A DNA stretch of 64,000 nucleotides from Aureimonas sp. SK2 (GCF_029813115.1 NZ_JAPZDS010000001.1:124001-188000), one strand, 5' to 3'; numbered from the stretch's first letter, positions 17,116 to 26,296 are shown. Made by a program: numbers and translations. The notes: generated by a model not told the origin, from the sequence alone.

Positions 17116-19143
17116 CTATCGCCCGGCGGAGGCCTCCGCAAGCGCGGCCGGAACGGGGACTTTCTCCGGCGCGGTCGTCAGGTCCGCCATCCAGTCGAAA
17201 AACGCGGCCGGCGGCATCGGCCTGGCGATGAGGTATCCCTGCAGGGCATCGCAGCCGGCCGAGCGCAGGAACTCCCGCTGTTCTTCGGTCTCGACGCCCT
17301 CTGCGATGCAGGGGAGGTCGAGCGAGCGGCACATGGCGATGATGGCGCCGAGCAGATCGCGTCGCGCGAGCGCGTTGTCGCCCGATACGAAGCTCCGGTC
17401 GATCTTGACCCGCCCGATCGGCAGTTCTCGCAGGTAGCTGAGGCTGGCGTGACCCGTGCCGAAGTCGTCGATCGCGACCTGGGCACCCATCGCATTGAGC
17501 AGGCCGAGCGATTCGCGCGCGGCTGCGAAGTCGCGCAGCATGGCCGTTTCCGTCAGCTCGAAGACGATGCGCGCGGGCGCGATGCCCGATTGGCGCAGGC
17601 GCGAGACGAGCGACAGGATCGTGCCGGGCGAGGTAAGGTCGTGCGCCGAGAGATTGAAGCAGATGCTGACCGTTTCGGGCAGGCGCGCCGCGCCCTCAAG
17701 AGTCTTCTCGAAGAGCTTCACCGTCAGGCGGTGCACCAGGCCCGCCCGCTCCGCGACGGGAATGAACACGGCCGGGCTGATCGCGCCGAGCGTCGGCGAC
17801 GACCAGCGCGCGAGCGCCTCGACGGCCGAGACCCTGTGCGTTCGCGCGTCGATCACGGGCTGGAGATGGACGCAGAGTTCACTGTCGAGGTCGGCGCCCT
17901 GAAGCGCGGCCTCGATGGCCCGGTCGGAGCGCACGGCCGCCTCGTGGGCGGCGGAGTAGAGCGTCGGCTGACCACGCCGCGCACTCTTGGATTGGTAAAG
18001 CGCGTAGTCCGCGCGCTCGTAGAGCGAATCCGTCATCTCGTTCGGGATGTCGGCCAGCGCGACGCCGCAGGACGCGCCGATCGAGACCGAGACGTCGTCG
18101 CGGCAATAGGGCTCCGACAGGCGTCGGCAGAGTTCGTCGAGCCGCCGCATCGCCGTTTCGCCGTCGGCTTCGATCAAGAAGGCGAACTCGTCGCCGCCCA
18201 CGCGTGCGACACTCTCAGTTCGTGAAAACTCGGCCGTCAGGCGCTGGCCGACCTCGGTCAGGATGCGGTCGCCGATGATGTGGCCGAACGTGTCGTTGGC
18301 GGCTTTGAAGCGATCGAGGTCGATCACGCCGAAGGCGAGCGGCGGACTGGCCGCCGTGCGGCCGGCCAGGCGCGCCTCCACCTCGGAGAAGAAGAGCCGG
18401 CGGTTCGGCAGTCCGGTCAGCATGTCGGTATGCGCGAGCACGGTCACCTCGCGGTTCAGCCGGTCCATCTCGGTCTGGCTGCGTACGAGCTTGGCGAAGG
18501 CCGAGAATCCATTGAGCAGCACGCGGAGCGCGACCAGCGACACCAGGAGGATGTTCAGGGCGATCGCGATATAGACTGGGCTCGGGGACAGGACGAGGTA
18601 GTAGAAAAAGTAGGGGACGGTCGTCGATGCGGCGACCAGGATCGCCCCTTGCGGGAGGTGGGAGAGGCAGAAGATGCAGCCGATCACCGTGATCCCGACG
18701 AACATGGCCACGTGCGCGCGCTCGTCCGGCCCGCCGAACCGCGTCAGGCCCAGCGCCCACACGATATAGGCCACCGACAGCAGGCAGCCGAGGAGGATGG
18801 TCCGCCGCAGGATCCGCAGGACGGCGGCGCGGTCGAAATCGAGCGGGTCGTAGCGCAGCCAGGTAACGGCGCGGATCCCGCTCACCGCGGCCAGCGCGCC
18901 CGGAACCCATACCGACATCCATGCCGGTGCGACGCCCATATGCGTATAGCCAAGGGCCATCGCGTTGACGCTGAGGAGGGCATAGAGCAGAGGCACCTGC
19001 GAGCGAAGCTCGTCGAACTGCTTCGCCGCCACGTCCGGATCGACCGAGGACAACGTCAGCCACTGGAATGCGCGAAGGACCATGAGGTGCCCGGTGCCGA
19101 TAATCACATTCACGACATTGTCGGGCAGGTCTTGAGATTCCAT
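17116..19143 (-). CDS. Membrane-bound GGDEF-EAL cyclic-di-GMP protein
   Basis: 675 residues. The first 220 residues contain six or seven transmembrane helices (for example [17 protein letters not shown] and [20 protein letters not shown]). A short coiled linker leads to GGDEF ([22 protein letters not shown] at about residue 310) and EAL ([10 protein letters not shown], then [35 protein letters not shown]). Both catalytic motifs look intact, so it may be bifunctional, or one domain may be regulatory. Membrane anchoring suggests envelope or cell-pole signalling. It is one of two GGDEF-EAL proteins in the window; cyclic di-GMP controls holdfast and CtrA activity in relatives. Confidence 0.93.
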   Translation of the reverse strand: MESQDLPDNVVNVIIGTGHLMVLRAFQWLTLSSVDPDVAAKQFDELRSQVPLLYALLSVNAMALGYTHMGVAPAWMSVWVPGALAAVSGIRAVTWLRYDPLDFDRAAVLRILRRTILLGCLLSVAYIVWALGLTRFGGPDERAHVAMFVGITVIGCIFCLSHLPQGAILVAASTTVPYFFYYLVLSPSPVYIAIALNILLVSLVALRVLLNGFSAFAKLVRSQTEMDRLNREVTVLAHTDMLTGLPNRRLFFSEVEARLAGRTAASPPLAFGVIDLDRFKAANDTFGHIIGDRILTEVGQRLTAEFSRTESVARVGGDEFAFLIEADGETAMRRLDELCRRLSEPYCRDDVSVSIGASCGVALADIPNEMTDSLYERADYALYQSKSARRGQPTLYSAAHEAAVRSDRAIEAALQGADLDSELCVHLQPVIDARTHRVSAVEALARWSSPTLGAISPAVFIPVAERAGLVHRLTVKLFEKTLEGAARLPETVSICFNLSAHDLTSPGTILSLVSRLRQSGIAPARIVFELTETAMLRDFAAARESLGLLNAMGAQVAIDDFGTGHASLSYLRELPIGRVKIDRSFVSGDNALARRDLLGAIIAMCRSLDLPCIAEGVETEEQREFLRSAGCDALQGYLIARPMPPAAFFDWMADLTTAPEKVPVPAALAEASAGR

Positions 19144-19231
19144 GATTCGAGCGCCGAAAAGCGCTGTCGAATCAAACGAACGTCTGAAACGTACAAAGGC
19201 GCGGGGATGTCGTGGTCGGTGAGAGAAGGCT

Positions 19232-19308
19232 TGGTAGCAGTGGGCAGATTTGAACTGCCGACCTCCGGGTTATGAATCCGGCGCTCTCACCAACTGAGCT
19301 ACACTGCC
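19232..19308 (-). tRNA. tRNA-Met (anticodon CAT)
   Basis: Complete cloverleaf of 77 bases on the minus strand with CCA encoded. Acceptor GGCAGTG pairs with CACTGCT (one G-T pair). Anticodon loop TTCATAA gives CAT. The first acceptor pair is formed, so this is an elongator-type methionine or tilS-modified isoleucine tRNA rather than the initiator; the general pattern favours elongator Met. Confidence 0.93.
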
Positions 19309-19445
19309 ACGCGGATGACGGGTCTTTGCCACATCCGAAGCGCCCGCCGTTGTGCAACGGCGGGTTGGGGGCGATATACGGACGCTCCGGCGCGCCTGTC
19401 AAGACGGATCGGCGGCGGGGCGTGGCGTTTCCGGGCGAGGGGTAG

Positions 19446-20021
19446 ATGCAGAGCTTGCCGGTCGGGTTCTTCGAGCAGGACGCCGTGTCGCTGGCGCGGG
19501 CGCTGATCGGCGCCGAACTCTATGTCGAGGGGGCGGGCGGTCGGATCGTCGAGACCGAAGCCTACCGCGCGGACGATGCCGCGTCCCATTCGTTCCGCGG
19601 CGTGACGCCCCGGAACCGCGCGATGTTTGGGCCGGTCGGGCACGCCTATGTCTACCGGTCCTACGGCATCCACTGGTGCCTCAACATCGTGTGCGACGGG
19701 GCGTCGGCGGGCAGCGCCGTGCTCCTGCGTGCGATCGAGCCGCTCGCCGGTCTCGACGCCATGAGCCGCCGGCGAGGGACGCGAACCGCCCGGCTCCTGT
19801 GCTCCGGCCCTGGACGGCTGACCCAGGCGCTCGGCATCGACGGCGGGCATGACGGCCTGGCCATCGACCAGGCGCCCTTCGCCTTCGCGCCATCGGCCGT
19901 GGCGCACCCCGTGCAGGCCGGCCCGCGCATCGGCATCACCAAGGCGGTGGACGAGCCCTGGCGCTTCTGCCTGGCGGGCTCGCCCTGGCTCAGTCGCCCC
20001 GTCCGCATCGCGGCGGGATAG
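19446..20021 (+). CDS. DNA-3-methyladenine glycosylase, AAG/MPG type
   Basis: 191 residues, a normal length. This enzyme removes alkylated purines to begin base-excision repair. Family blocks: RALIGAELYVEGAGGRIVET with EAYRADDAASHSFRGVTPRN (catalytic glutamate), MFGPVGHAYVYRSYGIHWCL, VLLRAIEPLAG and GPGRLTQALGI. It starts 137 bases beyond the tRNA-Met gene and stands alone. Confidence 0.93.
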   Translation: MQSLPVGFFEQDAVSLARALIGAELYVEGAGGRIVETEAYRADDAASHSFRGVTPRNRAMFGPVGHAYVYRSYGIHWCLNIVCDGASAGSAVLLRAIEPLAGLDAMSRRRGTRTARLLCSGPGRLTQALGIDGGHDGLAIDQAPFAFAPSAVAHPVQAGPRIGITKAVDEPWRFCLAGSPWLSRPVRIAAG

Positions 20022-20105
20022 TCGCTCGTTTGTCATGGACGGTGCCCGCGAGGCCCTGTAGGTCCTCGGCGTTCCATGCCCGTAGTCCGTGATCAGCGAG
20101 TCACC

Positions 20106-21065
20106 ATGTCGCCGCGACCCGCCCCCACCGCCGTTTCCCGTCGGTCCGCCCTTCTCGGCGTCGGGTTCATGCTGCTCGGCTGCTTTATGTTCTCGGTCAA
20201 CGACGCGATGGGCAAATGGCTGGTCGGCACCTATTCGGTGGGCCAGGTGCTGCTCCTGCGCAGCATTTCGGCGCTTCTGATCCTCGTCTACTTCCTTCGC
20301 CGGGTGGACCTGCGCAGCGTCGTTCGGCCGGAGCGGCCCGGCCTTCATTTCCTGCGCGCGGCGGGCTCGGCTTTGGAGACGGGCTTCTTCTATTGGGCGC
20401 TGAGCTATCTGCCGCTGGCCAACGTCATGACCTTCTATCTCGCGGGGCCGATCTACGTGACGGCGCTTTCGGCCCTGATCCTGAAGGAACGCGTCGGCTG
20501 GGTGCGCTGGAGCGCCGTGCTGGTGGGGTTCGGCGGCGTGCTGATCGCCCTGGGGCCGGATCTCGCGAGCGCCGGCTGGCCGGCGCTGATCGCGGTGGCC
20601 GGCAGCTTCTGCTACGCACTGCTCATGATCTCGACCCGCATTCTTTCCGGTGCGGGCGAGACGACGCTGATCACCTGGCAGACGGTGATGGCGCTCCTGT
20701 TCGGCGCGATCCTGGCGCCGATGCACTGGGTCGCGCCCACGAGCTTCGACCTCGGCTTTCTGTTCCTGCTCGGCATCGTGGCCATGGCCGCGCACGCCGC
20801 CGTCAACCGCTCGCTGCTCCTGGCGCCCGCCTCGACGGTGGTGCCCTACCAATACACGCTGATCGTCTGGGCGCTCCTGTTCGGTGTCGTGATCTTCAAC
20901 GAGACCCCGCGCACCTCCATGCTGATCGGCGCGGCCGTCATCACCGCTTCGGGCGTCTTCATCTTCCTGCGAGAGCAGCGGTTGAAGGCCGGCGGGGCGA
21001 CCGAAGCGGCGGCCGGCACAGCGGGGGCGCCGGACGACATCCAGATTCCGCCGGCCAAGGGCTGA
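20106..21065 (+). CDS. EamA-family (drug/metabolite) transporter
   Basis: 319 residues from ATG 20106; an in-frame ATG at 20076 would add ten. Two tandem EamA domains with ten predicted transmembrane helices are visible, for example LLGVGFMLLGCFMFSVNDAM, PLANVMTFYLAGPIYVTALS, ALIAVAGSFCYALLMISTRI and VVPYQYTLIVWALLFGVVIF. The cargo is not predictable. A polar tail of about 30 residues ends the protein. Confidence 0.85.
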   Translation: MSPRPAPTAVSRRSALLGVGFMLLGCFMFSVNDAMGKWLVGTYSVGQVLLLRSISALLILVYFLRRVDLRSVVRPERPGLHFLRAAGSALETGFFYWALSYLPLANVMTFYLAGPIYVTALSALILKERVGWVRWSAVLVGFGGVLIALGPDLASAGWPALIAVAGSFCYALLMISTRILSGAGETTLITWQTVMALLFGAILAPMHWVAPTSFDLGFLFLLGIVAMAAHAAVNRSLLLAPASTVVPYQYTLIVWALLFGVVIFNETPRTSMLIGAAVITASGVFIFLREQRLKAGGATEAAAGTAGAPDDIQIPPAKG

Positions 21066-21078
21066 GCCTTCCACAACG

Positions 21079-21111
21079 AAAACCGCCGACCCGCGTGAGC
21101 GGGCCGGCGGT
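21079..21111 (-). terminator. Terminator for the outer-membrane protein gene
   Basis: Paired blocks CCGCCG/CGGCGG and CCCGC/GCGGG with one mismatch and a 4-base loop. On the minus strand it is followed by TTTT. It sits 90 bases past the stop at 21201. Confidence 0.7.
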
Positions 21112-21200
21112 CGTTGACGGAGGCGAAACCGGGCAGGCGACCCGCCTCCGCATCCGGCCCCCGGCGGCAGGACATGTGTGCCGGGGACCGAACGGTTCGA

Positions 21201-22403
21201 TCAGTTGAAGCGGAACGAGGCCTTGGCCCAGACCGTGTGGAAGTCGAAGTCGTCGTCGGAGACGACGCCGAGATCGCCGTAGTCGGCATTGTTGAAGGTC
21301 TGCGCGAGATCCTTCGACCCGAGGTTGGTGTAGAGATATTCGAGCCCGAGGCTGAAGTTTTGTGCCACCAGGAAATCCGCGCCGGCGCCGACGGCATAGC
21401 CGACGCGCGTGTCGGAGTTGGAGACCCCGCCGACGAAGGAATTGACGATCGTGGTCTCGACATCGCCGAAGGCGACGCCGCCGGTGGCATAGACGAGAAC
21501 CCGGTCGAAGCCCGCGCCGGCCCGGAGGCGGGCGGTGGCGAGGTAGTCGAGTTCCTGGCGCGCGGCGATGGTGTTGACGCCGTCGGTCAGGCCGCCGTAG
21601 CGCTCGACATCGACATAGGACAGGTCGGCCACCGCACCGATCACGAAGGTGCCGCCGCCGAGCGAGGCGGCGAGCTCGTAGTCGTAGCCGATATGGACGC
21701 CGCCGATGAAGCCGTCGCTGTCGTCGTTGAAGCTCGACACGCCGGGCAGCGAGGCGAAGGGGACGCGCTGCTCGGGCGTGGCGGGGATCGCCTCGACGGC
21801 CGGGGAACCGGACGTCGCCGGCTGGTCAGGCGTCGCCGGGACCGGGTCCACGGCGGGCGAGCCGGGATTGGCGGGGATGACCGTCGTGCGGCCGGGGATC
21901 TCCACCGCGACGGCCGCACCGAGCGCGGCGTTCGGGTCGCCGCCGGCGGCCGCGATCGCGGCCGAGAGTTCGGCGCGCGTCAGTTGCTGCTGCGTCACCA
22001 CGCCGCCGGATTCGATCGCGCCCGAACAGGCGGCGGCCGGGCCAGCGCCGGCGCAGGCGAAGGAGAATTCGGTGCCGGGCAGGGTCACCGTCTGCTCAGG
22101 CGTCGCCGGGACCGCCGGGCGACCGGGCGAACCGGGATTGCCGGGAATGAAGGGCGTCGCGGGCACCGCGTCGCGGCCGGGACGGCCGGGCGAGCCGGGG
22201 ATCACCACGAAGATATCCGGAAGGCCGGAATTGCCGGCATTGAAGGCGCCGCCGAGCTGGCCGCCCACATAAAGGCCGGTCCAGGTGGGCGCGGCGACGA
22301 GCACGGGCTCTTCGGGGGGCGGGACGTAGTCGACGATGTCGGCGGCCAAAGCTTGGGTCGTGGCCGCAGCCGACAGCGCCAGGAGGGCTGCGAGCTTCTT
22401 CAT
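21201..22403 (-). CDS. Outer-membrane beta-barrel protein with a Pro/Gly/Ala-rich insert
   Basis: 400 residues. Signal peptide MKKLAALLALSAAATTQALA. The barrel begins with TWTGLYVGGQLGGAFNAGNS, typical of Omp25/OmpW-like rhizobial surface proteins, and ends with WAKASFRFN. Between the first strand and GGVHIGYDYELAASLGGGTF lie about 170 unusual residues with repeated blocks such as IPGSPGRPG, AVPATP, IPGNPGSPGRPAVPATPEQ and IPANPGSPAVDPVPATPDQ. A pair of cysteines (SFACAGAGPAAACSG) sits inside the insert. If the fold is a barrel, the insert would form a large surface loop. It follows hfaD in the same direction after a hairpin. A holdfast or adhesion role is possible by context only. Confidence 0.85.
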   Translation of the reverse strand: MKKLAALLALSAAATTQALAADIVDYVPPPEEPVLVAAPTWTGLYVGGQLGGAFNAGNSGLPDIFVVIPGSPGRPGRDAVPATPFIPGNPGSPGRPAVPATPEQTVTLPGTEFSFACAGAGPAAACSGAIESGGVVTQQQLTRAELSAAIAAAGGDPNAALGAAVAVEIPGRTTVIPANPGSPAVDPVPATPDQPATSGSPAVEAIPATPEQRVPFASLPGVSSFNDDSDGFIGGVHIGYDYELAASLGGGTFVIGAVADLSYVDVERYGGLTDGVNTIAARQELDYLATARLRAGAGFDRVLVYATGGVAFGDVETTIVNSFVGGVSNSDTRVGYAVGAGADFLVAQNFSLGLEYLYTNLGSKDLAQTFNNADYGDLGVVSDDDFDFHTVWAKASFRFN

Positions 22404-22443
22404 GGAAATCTCCGAAAGGTCGGCGGAAGGAAAGAGGGCGGGT

Positions 22444-22473
22444 CCGGGCGCGCCTGGGGAAGGGCGCGCCCGG
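22444..22473 (-). terminator. Hairpin between hfaD and the outer-membrane protein gene
   Basis: CCGGGCGCGCC and GGCGCGCCCGG form a perfect 11-base stem with an 8-base loop in the 87-base gap. There is only a weak pyrimidine tract after it, so it may be a partial terminator or RNA-processing element. Confidence 0.5.
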
Positions 22474-22490
22474 CTGGATCGCTCGCGCGA

Positions 22491-23411
22491 TTACGGCGTG
22501 CCGGCGTTGCCGTTCGAGCCCGAGCCACCGGTGGTGGTCGTATTGTTGTTGGTCGTGGTGGTCGACGAGGTGTCGCCAGCGACGATCGTGATCGAGCCGG
22601 GCAGGCCGTTCGTGATCGTGCCAGTGTTGACCGCGCCGATGGCCGTGGTGGCCGTGCCGGCGATCGCGACCGAGGTCGCGCCCGAGATCGTCACGCTGCC
22701 GTCGACGACGGCGTTGTTGACGGCCAGGTTCGCGGCCACGATGGCGGCCGGACCCGAGGCCAGGCTGTCGGTGACGTTGTTCGCGATGTCGGACGTGGCG
22801 CCGTCGATCAGCAGTGACGTCGCGGCGGCAGCGGCGCTGGCCTCCGTGTTCGACGTCGAGGCGGCCGAGTTGGCGGCTGACGACGAGAAGTCGACATTCG
22901 CGCCGACGGTGTCCTCGGTGGACGTGTCCGAGAACTCGCGGGTCGACAGCGCGGCGAGCGAGGTGACGCCGGTGCTGACGGCACCGATCGCCGTGGTCTG
23001 GATTACGTCGGTCGAAGCGATGCTGGTGCCCAGGATCTCGAGGCCGAGGTCGACCGCTGCGGAGGCGCCGACGCCGACCGCCGGGATGATGCCGGTGCCC
23101 GGGGTGATGGCGAGAGACGCGGCCGTCGATGCATCCACATCCAGGCCGATGCGCTGCGCGTTCAGCGCAACGTCGACGCCGAGAACGTCGATGTCGAGCA
23201 AGCCCTCGGTGGAGAGATCGACGCTGCCGTCTACCGTGTTGTTGTTCACGGCCGCGTTGATGTAGACGCCGCCCAAGCCGTCCGTGTCGGCAGCAACGTC
23301 AGCCAACGTGCCGTCGAGGTCGATGATGACGTCCACGGCCTGGGCGTTGGCGCCCGTCGCGAAGGCGAGAATCGCGAGTGTCGAAGCGCCCGCGAGAATG
23401 ATCTTCTTCAT
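22491..23411 (-). CDS. hfaD: HfaD-like secreted holdfast-anchor protein
   Basis: 306 residues. Signal peptide with cleavage after TGANAQA. The mature part is Ala/Thr/Ser/Asn/Asp rich with repeating beta-type units (INAAVNNNTVDGSVDLSTEG; LAVNNAVVDGSVTISGATSV; TTAIGAVNTGTITNGLPGSI), almost no aromatics and no cysteine. The tail is a Thr/Asn/Gly stretch. It is last in a minus-strand set after an HfaA-like and a CsgG/HfaB-like gene, the order of Caulobacter hfaA-hfaB-hfaD, where HfaD helps fix the polysaccharide holdfast to the outer membrane. The name rests on gene order and repeat style, not on a clear motif. Confidence 0.6.
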   Translation of the reverse strand: MKKIILAGASTLAILAFATGANAQAVDVIIDLDGTLADVAADTDGLGGVYINAAVNNNTVDGSVDLSTEGLLDIDVLGVDVALNAQRIGLDVDASTAASLAITPGTGIIPAVGVGASAAVDLGLEILGTSIASTDVIQTTAIGAVSTGVTSLAALSTREFSDTSTEDTVGANVDFSSSAANSAASTSNTEASAAAAATSLLIDGATSDIANNVTDSLASGPAAIVAANLAVNNAVVDGSVTISGATSVAIAGTATTAIGAVNTGTITNGLPGSITIVAGDTSSTTTTNNNTTTTGGSGSNGNAGTP

Positions 23412-23471
23412 GCCATAACTCCAATTTATCTCTGGAGCCGCCCGCTCCCTGACCTGGCGGCGTGGTAATTG

Positions 23472-23499
23472 GACAGGTGTCTTCGATGGGGGACCTGTC
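23472..23499. repeat. Inverted repeat between hfaB and hfaD
   Basis: GACAGGT and ACCTGTC are perfect 7-base arms separated by 14 bases in the 127-base gap. It may form an mRNA hairpin that adjusts relative amounts of the two proteins, or be a protein site. Confidence 0.35.
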
Positions 23500-23538
23500 G
23501 TCTTCGGCGGGGCGTTGCAGCGCTCCGCCGAAATCCTG

Positions 23539-24576
23539 TCAGTTGGTGAGGACGGCCTGCGCCTTGGCGCGCTCGATCGCGCTCTTGTCCTCGCCGTTGG
23601 ATGCCGGGAACGCGCCGCGGCTGTCCGGATTGGGATTGTCGGCGGGCGGCGTGCCGGGGCTCGCGGCATCGGCCGCCGCCTGCATGGAGGCCGCCGCGGC
23701 CGCGCGCGTCTCGGGCCGCGAGGGCACGGTGATGGGCGCGGCGACACCTGGTAGCGACGCCGCTGCGGCCTGCGCCGTCTTGGTGTGGTCGATCTGGCCG
23801 TGCGCCCGGTCGATGTAGGAGCGGCACTCGGCGTAAGTGCCGGGCTTCATCACCTGCGTCAGCAGCTCGAAGGTCGCGAGATAGACCATCTGGCGCAGCG
23901 CGAAGTGGATCGCCTCGCGCTCGCGCCCCCCGATGTCGGCCGAGACCAGCTTGTCGCCGACGAAGCGGCCGACGCCGATGCCCGCTTCCGACGAGAAAAT
24001 CTGCTTGTTGAGCGGCACGTTGGCGACGATCCGGCCCGAGCCGGCTTCGGTCAGCGACACGTCGAGCCCGACCAGGATGCGGTTCTGGCGGTAGCGGCCG
24101 CCGACGCCCGCGACCTCCACCTCGGCACCCGAGCCGGGGATGAAGTCGAGCGAGTTGATCGAGCCCGTGATGTAGAAGTTCGCCGGAACGATGCGCCTCT
24201 GGTCGCGGATGCGCCACTCCACCTCGACCGTGGTGATGCGCGGATCGCGCCGGTTGACGACGGTGGTGCCGGCCTTGAACAGAGCCGATTGGACCATGTC
24301 GCCGGCTCCTTGCGTGATGAACTTGCCGACGCCGCCGTCGGTGAAGCTCTCCTTGCCGGTCTGGTCGGAGACCGCCCCGACGGCGAAGACGAGGTTCGGC
24401 GCGATCTTCCCCTTCAGGCAACTGAGCGCCTTGTCGAAGGGCGTGACGATGTCCGAGATCGGCGGCCCGTCGACCAGAACCGCGTTGCTCTTCACGCTGG
24501 CGAGGCCAGGGGCACCGGCGCAGCCGGCGAGAAGGGACGTCGCGACGAGAGCTGCGACGAGGCGAGACGCGCGCAC
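23539..24576 (-). CDS. hfaB: CsgG/HfaB-family outer-membrane lipoprotein
   Basis: 345 residues from a GTG at 24576. A lipoprotein signal is clear (ALVATSLLAGCAG, lipid on the Cys). CsgG-type features follow: FDKALSCLKGKIAPNLVFAV, a parallel of the CsgG core GGxGxFITQGAGDMVQSALF, TVVNRRDPRITTVEVEWRIR, ILVGLDVSLTEAGSGRIV, and EREAIHFALRQMVYLATFEL. CsgG forms the curli secretion pore; HfaB does the equivalent for holdfast anchor proteins HfaA and HfaD in Caulobacter. A Pro/Ala-rich tail of about 90 residues is extra. The GTG is 11 bases after the hfaA stop with GAGGG upstream, so the two are translated together. Confidence 0.82.
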   Translation of the reverse strand: MRASRLVAALVATSLLAGCAGAPGLASVKSNAVLVDGPPISDIVTPFDKALSCLKGKIAPNLVFAVGAVSDQTGKESFTDGGVGKFITQGAGDMVQSALFKAGTTVVNRRDPRITTVEVEWRIRDQRRIVPANFYITGSINSLDFIPGSGAEVEVAGVGGRYRQNRILVGLDVSLTEAGSGRIVANVPLNKQIFSSEAGIGVGRFVGDKLVSADIGGREREAIHFALRQMVYLATFELLTQVMKPGTYAECRSYIDRAHGQIDHTKTAQAAAASLPGVAAPITVPSRPETRAAAAASMQAAADAASPGTPPADNPNPDSRGAFPASNGEDKSAIERAKAQAVLTN

Positions 24577-24587
24577 CGGTCGAGCCC

Positions 24588-25022
24588 TCAGTTGCACGTC
24601 GATGCACCGACGTCGCGCGGCCGGCTGTCGATGCTGACCGAGCCGTTCAGGCAGCCGTGGTTGGACGACGTGTTGCTGAGGTTCAGCCCGATATCGACGG
24701 CGTCCTTCACGTCGATGTTGTTGGTGGCCGTGTTGACCGAGCCGATCGTCGTCGTCTGCTGCCCGATCTCGGTCGAACTGGAGCTGTTGTTGGTGACGTT
24801 GTACTGCGGCGCCTTGCTGATGCTGTCGTAATAGTCGCCTTCGCCCTTGCGGATGATATCGGCTTGCAGCAATCGCAGGTTGCGATCGGCATTCGACTTG
24901 AACCCGTAGCTGCCGCTCCAGTCGACGGCCGCGTTGTTGGTGGTCTGCGCGTTCGCGGCTGCGACTGGAAGACCGAGAAGAATGACGGAGCCGAGGCAGG
25001 CGCTGCCGATCGATCGCAACAT
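24588..25022 (-). CDS. hfaA: HfaA-like secreted holdfast-anchor protein
   Basis: 144 residues. Signal peptide SVILLGLPVAAANAQ. The mature part is small, Asn/Ser/Thr rich and has repeating segments ending in short beta units (SYGFKSNADRNLRLLQADII, SSSTEIGQQTTTIGSVNTAT, NIDVKDAVDIGLNLSNTSSN) and two cysteines near the end. First gene of the hfa set; AAGGG precedes ATG 25022. HfaA in Caulobacter is a curlin-like amyloid-forming subunit. The call is supported by the HfaB/CsgG partner directly downstream. Confidence 0.68.
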   Translation of the reverse strand: MLRSIGSACLGSVILLGLPVAAANAQTTNNAAVDWSGSYGFKSNADRNLRLLQADIIRKGEGDYYDSISKAPQYNVTNNSSSSTEIGQQTTTIGSVNTATNNIDVKDAVDIGLNLSNTSSNHGCLNGSVSIDSRPRDVGASTCN

Positions 25023-25335
25023 GGTCGTTTGCCCTTTTCCGGCCAAGCCGCGGCGTTCCCCGCGATCCGAGATCCCGAGAGTGCGTCTGCTGCTGGCTTG
25101 TTCTCTGGTGCTCGGCCAATCCCCCGGCCGTTCCCTCGAAGGGAGCTATCCACGGACTGCTCTCGACCTGCAACTATAAAGTGCAACCTTGTCTCAAGAA
25201 TGCAACCTGTGTTGCTCGGTAGGCACAACCTTCGAGGGTGTTGGGAGGTGGGGTGGCGGAAGGGTTTCTTTGCCCCGTTTTTCCCCTTCCGGCCGCGTGC
25301 CGACACGATCTCCCCCTCACCGGAGATCGCTCGCC
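25023..25335. promoter_or_regulatory. Divergent control region between hfaA and the DUF2793 gene
   Basis: 313 bases without a gene. It contains a cluster of TGCAAC motifs: 25169-25174, 25182-25187 and 25201-25206 on the plus strand, with a GTTGC in reverse at 25211-25215. A relatively AT-rich stretch (CAACTATAAAGTGCAACC) lies among them. This looks like an operator array for the hfaA promoter. No known regulator consensus was recognised. Confidence 0.45.
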
Positions 25336-26187
25336 ATGTCCCAATCGCCCCGCCTGTCCCTGCCGCTGCTGATGCCCCAGCAGGCGCAGCGTCACCTCAC
25401 CCTGAACGATGCCTTCCGCCTGCTGGACGTGCTGGTGCAGACCGCCGTCGTCTCGGCCACCCGGAGCGACGAGCCTTCGTCACTCGTGGAAGGCGAGCTC
25501 TACATCCTTCCGCCGAGCGCGGCCGGCGCCCATTGGGGCGAGATGGAGCCGGGCTCGCTGGCGCTAGTCGAGAACGGCGGCTTCGTGGAGATTGCACCCG
25601 TGAAGGGGCAGATCGCCTATGTCGCCGATACGAGGACGCTGCTCCTCTTCGACGGTGCCGCCTGGGATCCCGAACCCTTCGCGCGGGACGAGTGGCCGGC
25701 GATCGGCATCAACGCGGAGCCCTCGACCGCGAACCGCCTGACCGTCGCGGCCGATGCGGAACTCCTCACATACGACGCGCGCACGCCGGGCTCGGGCGAC
25801 GCGCGCAAGGTCGTCAACAAGCAGGCGGCGGAGCGCACGGCGTCCGTCCTGTTCCAGACCGGCTTTTCCGCCCGGGCGGAGCTCGGGCTGATCGGCGAGG
25901 ACCGGCTCGCCCTGCGCGTCTCGGCGGATGGAGAGACGTTCCGGTCGGCCCTCAAGGCCGATGCCGCGCAGGGGTACGTTTCGGTGGCGCAGGAAGCGGC
26001 GCCGGTCTGTGCCCTCGACGTGGGTGGCGCGGTGCGCGTCGCGGCCTATCTGAAGAGCGCGCTGCCGCCGGCCAGCGCGGGGGCGGGGCAGGTCGTCTTC
26101 GTGTCCGACGAGGCGGGCGGCGCGGTTCTGGCCTTCAGCGACGGCGCGGCTTGGCGAAGGGTCACGGATCGCGCCATCGTGACCTGA
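25336..26187 (+). CDS. DUF2793-domain protein (phage/GTA tail-associated family)
   Basis: 283 residues. The N-terminal half matches DUF2793: [67 protein letters not shown] and FDGAAWDP. The C-terminal half ([24 protein letters not shown] repeats, then [20 protein letters not shown]) resembles tail-fibre or receptor-recognition repeats. DUF2793 proteins sit near the tail end of rhizobial GTA and prophage clusters. Here it is about 28 kb from the GTA genes and stands alone beside anmK. ATG 25336 has GGAG ten bases upstream. Confidence 0.75.
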   Translation: MSQSPRLSLPLLMPQQAQRHLTLNDAFRLLDVLVQTAVVSATRSDEPSSLVEGELYILPPSAAGAHWGEMEPGSLALVENGGFVEIAPVKGQIAYVADTRTLLLFDGAAWDPEPFARDEWPAIGINAEPSTANRLTVAADAELLTYDARTPGSGDARKVVNKQAAERTASVLFQTGFSARAELGLIGEDRLALRVSADGETFRSALKADAAQGYVSVAQEAAPVCALDVGGAVRVAAYLKSALPPASAGAGQVVFVSDEAGGAVLAFSDGAAWRRVTDRAIVT

Positions 26188-26296
26188 GGCGCGCGGTCGG
26201 GACTGGCCCGCCAGCTTGGCGCCGGGCAAGGCATGCCACAGCCTTGGGCCGGCGACCGGCGAATCGTCGCCGGGCATGCTTTGGAGTGATGATCGA

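Noticed and set aside
18280-19275. Plus-strand ORF ending in [11 protein letters not shown]
   Set aside because: It is antisense to the GGDEF-EAL gene and its end is the antisense of tRNA-Met.
22491-25022. Interpretation as a curli (csg) operon
   Set aside because: No csgE or csgF and no CsgA-type regular Gln/Asn repeats were seen. Gene order and the CsgG-like lipoprotein fit hfaABD better.
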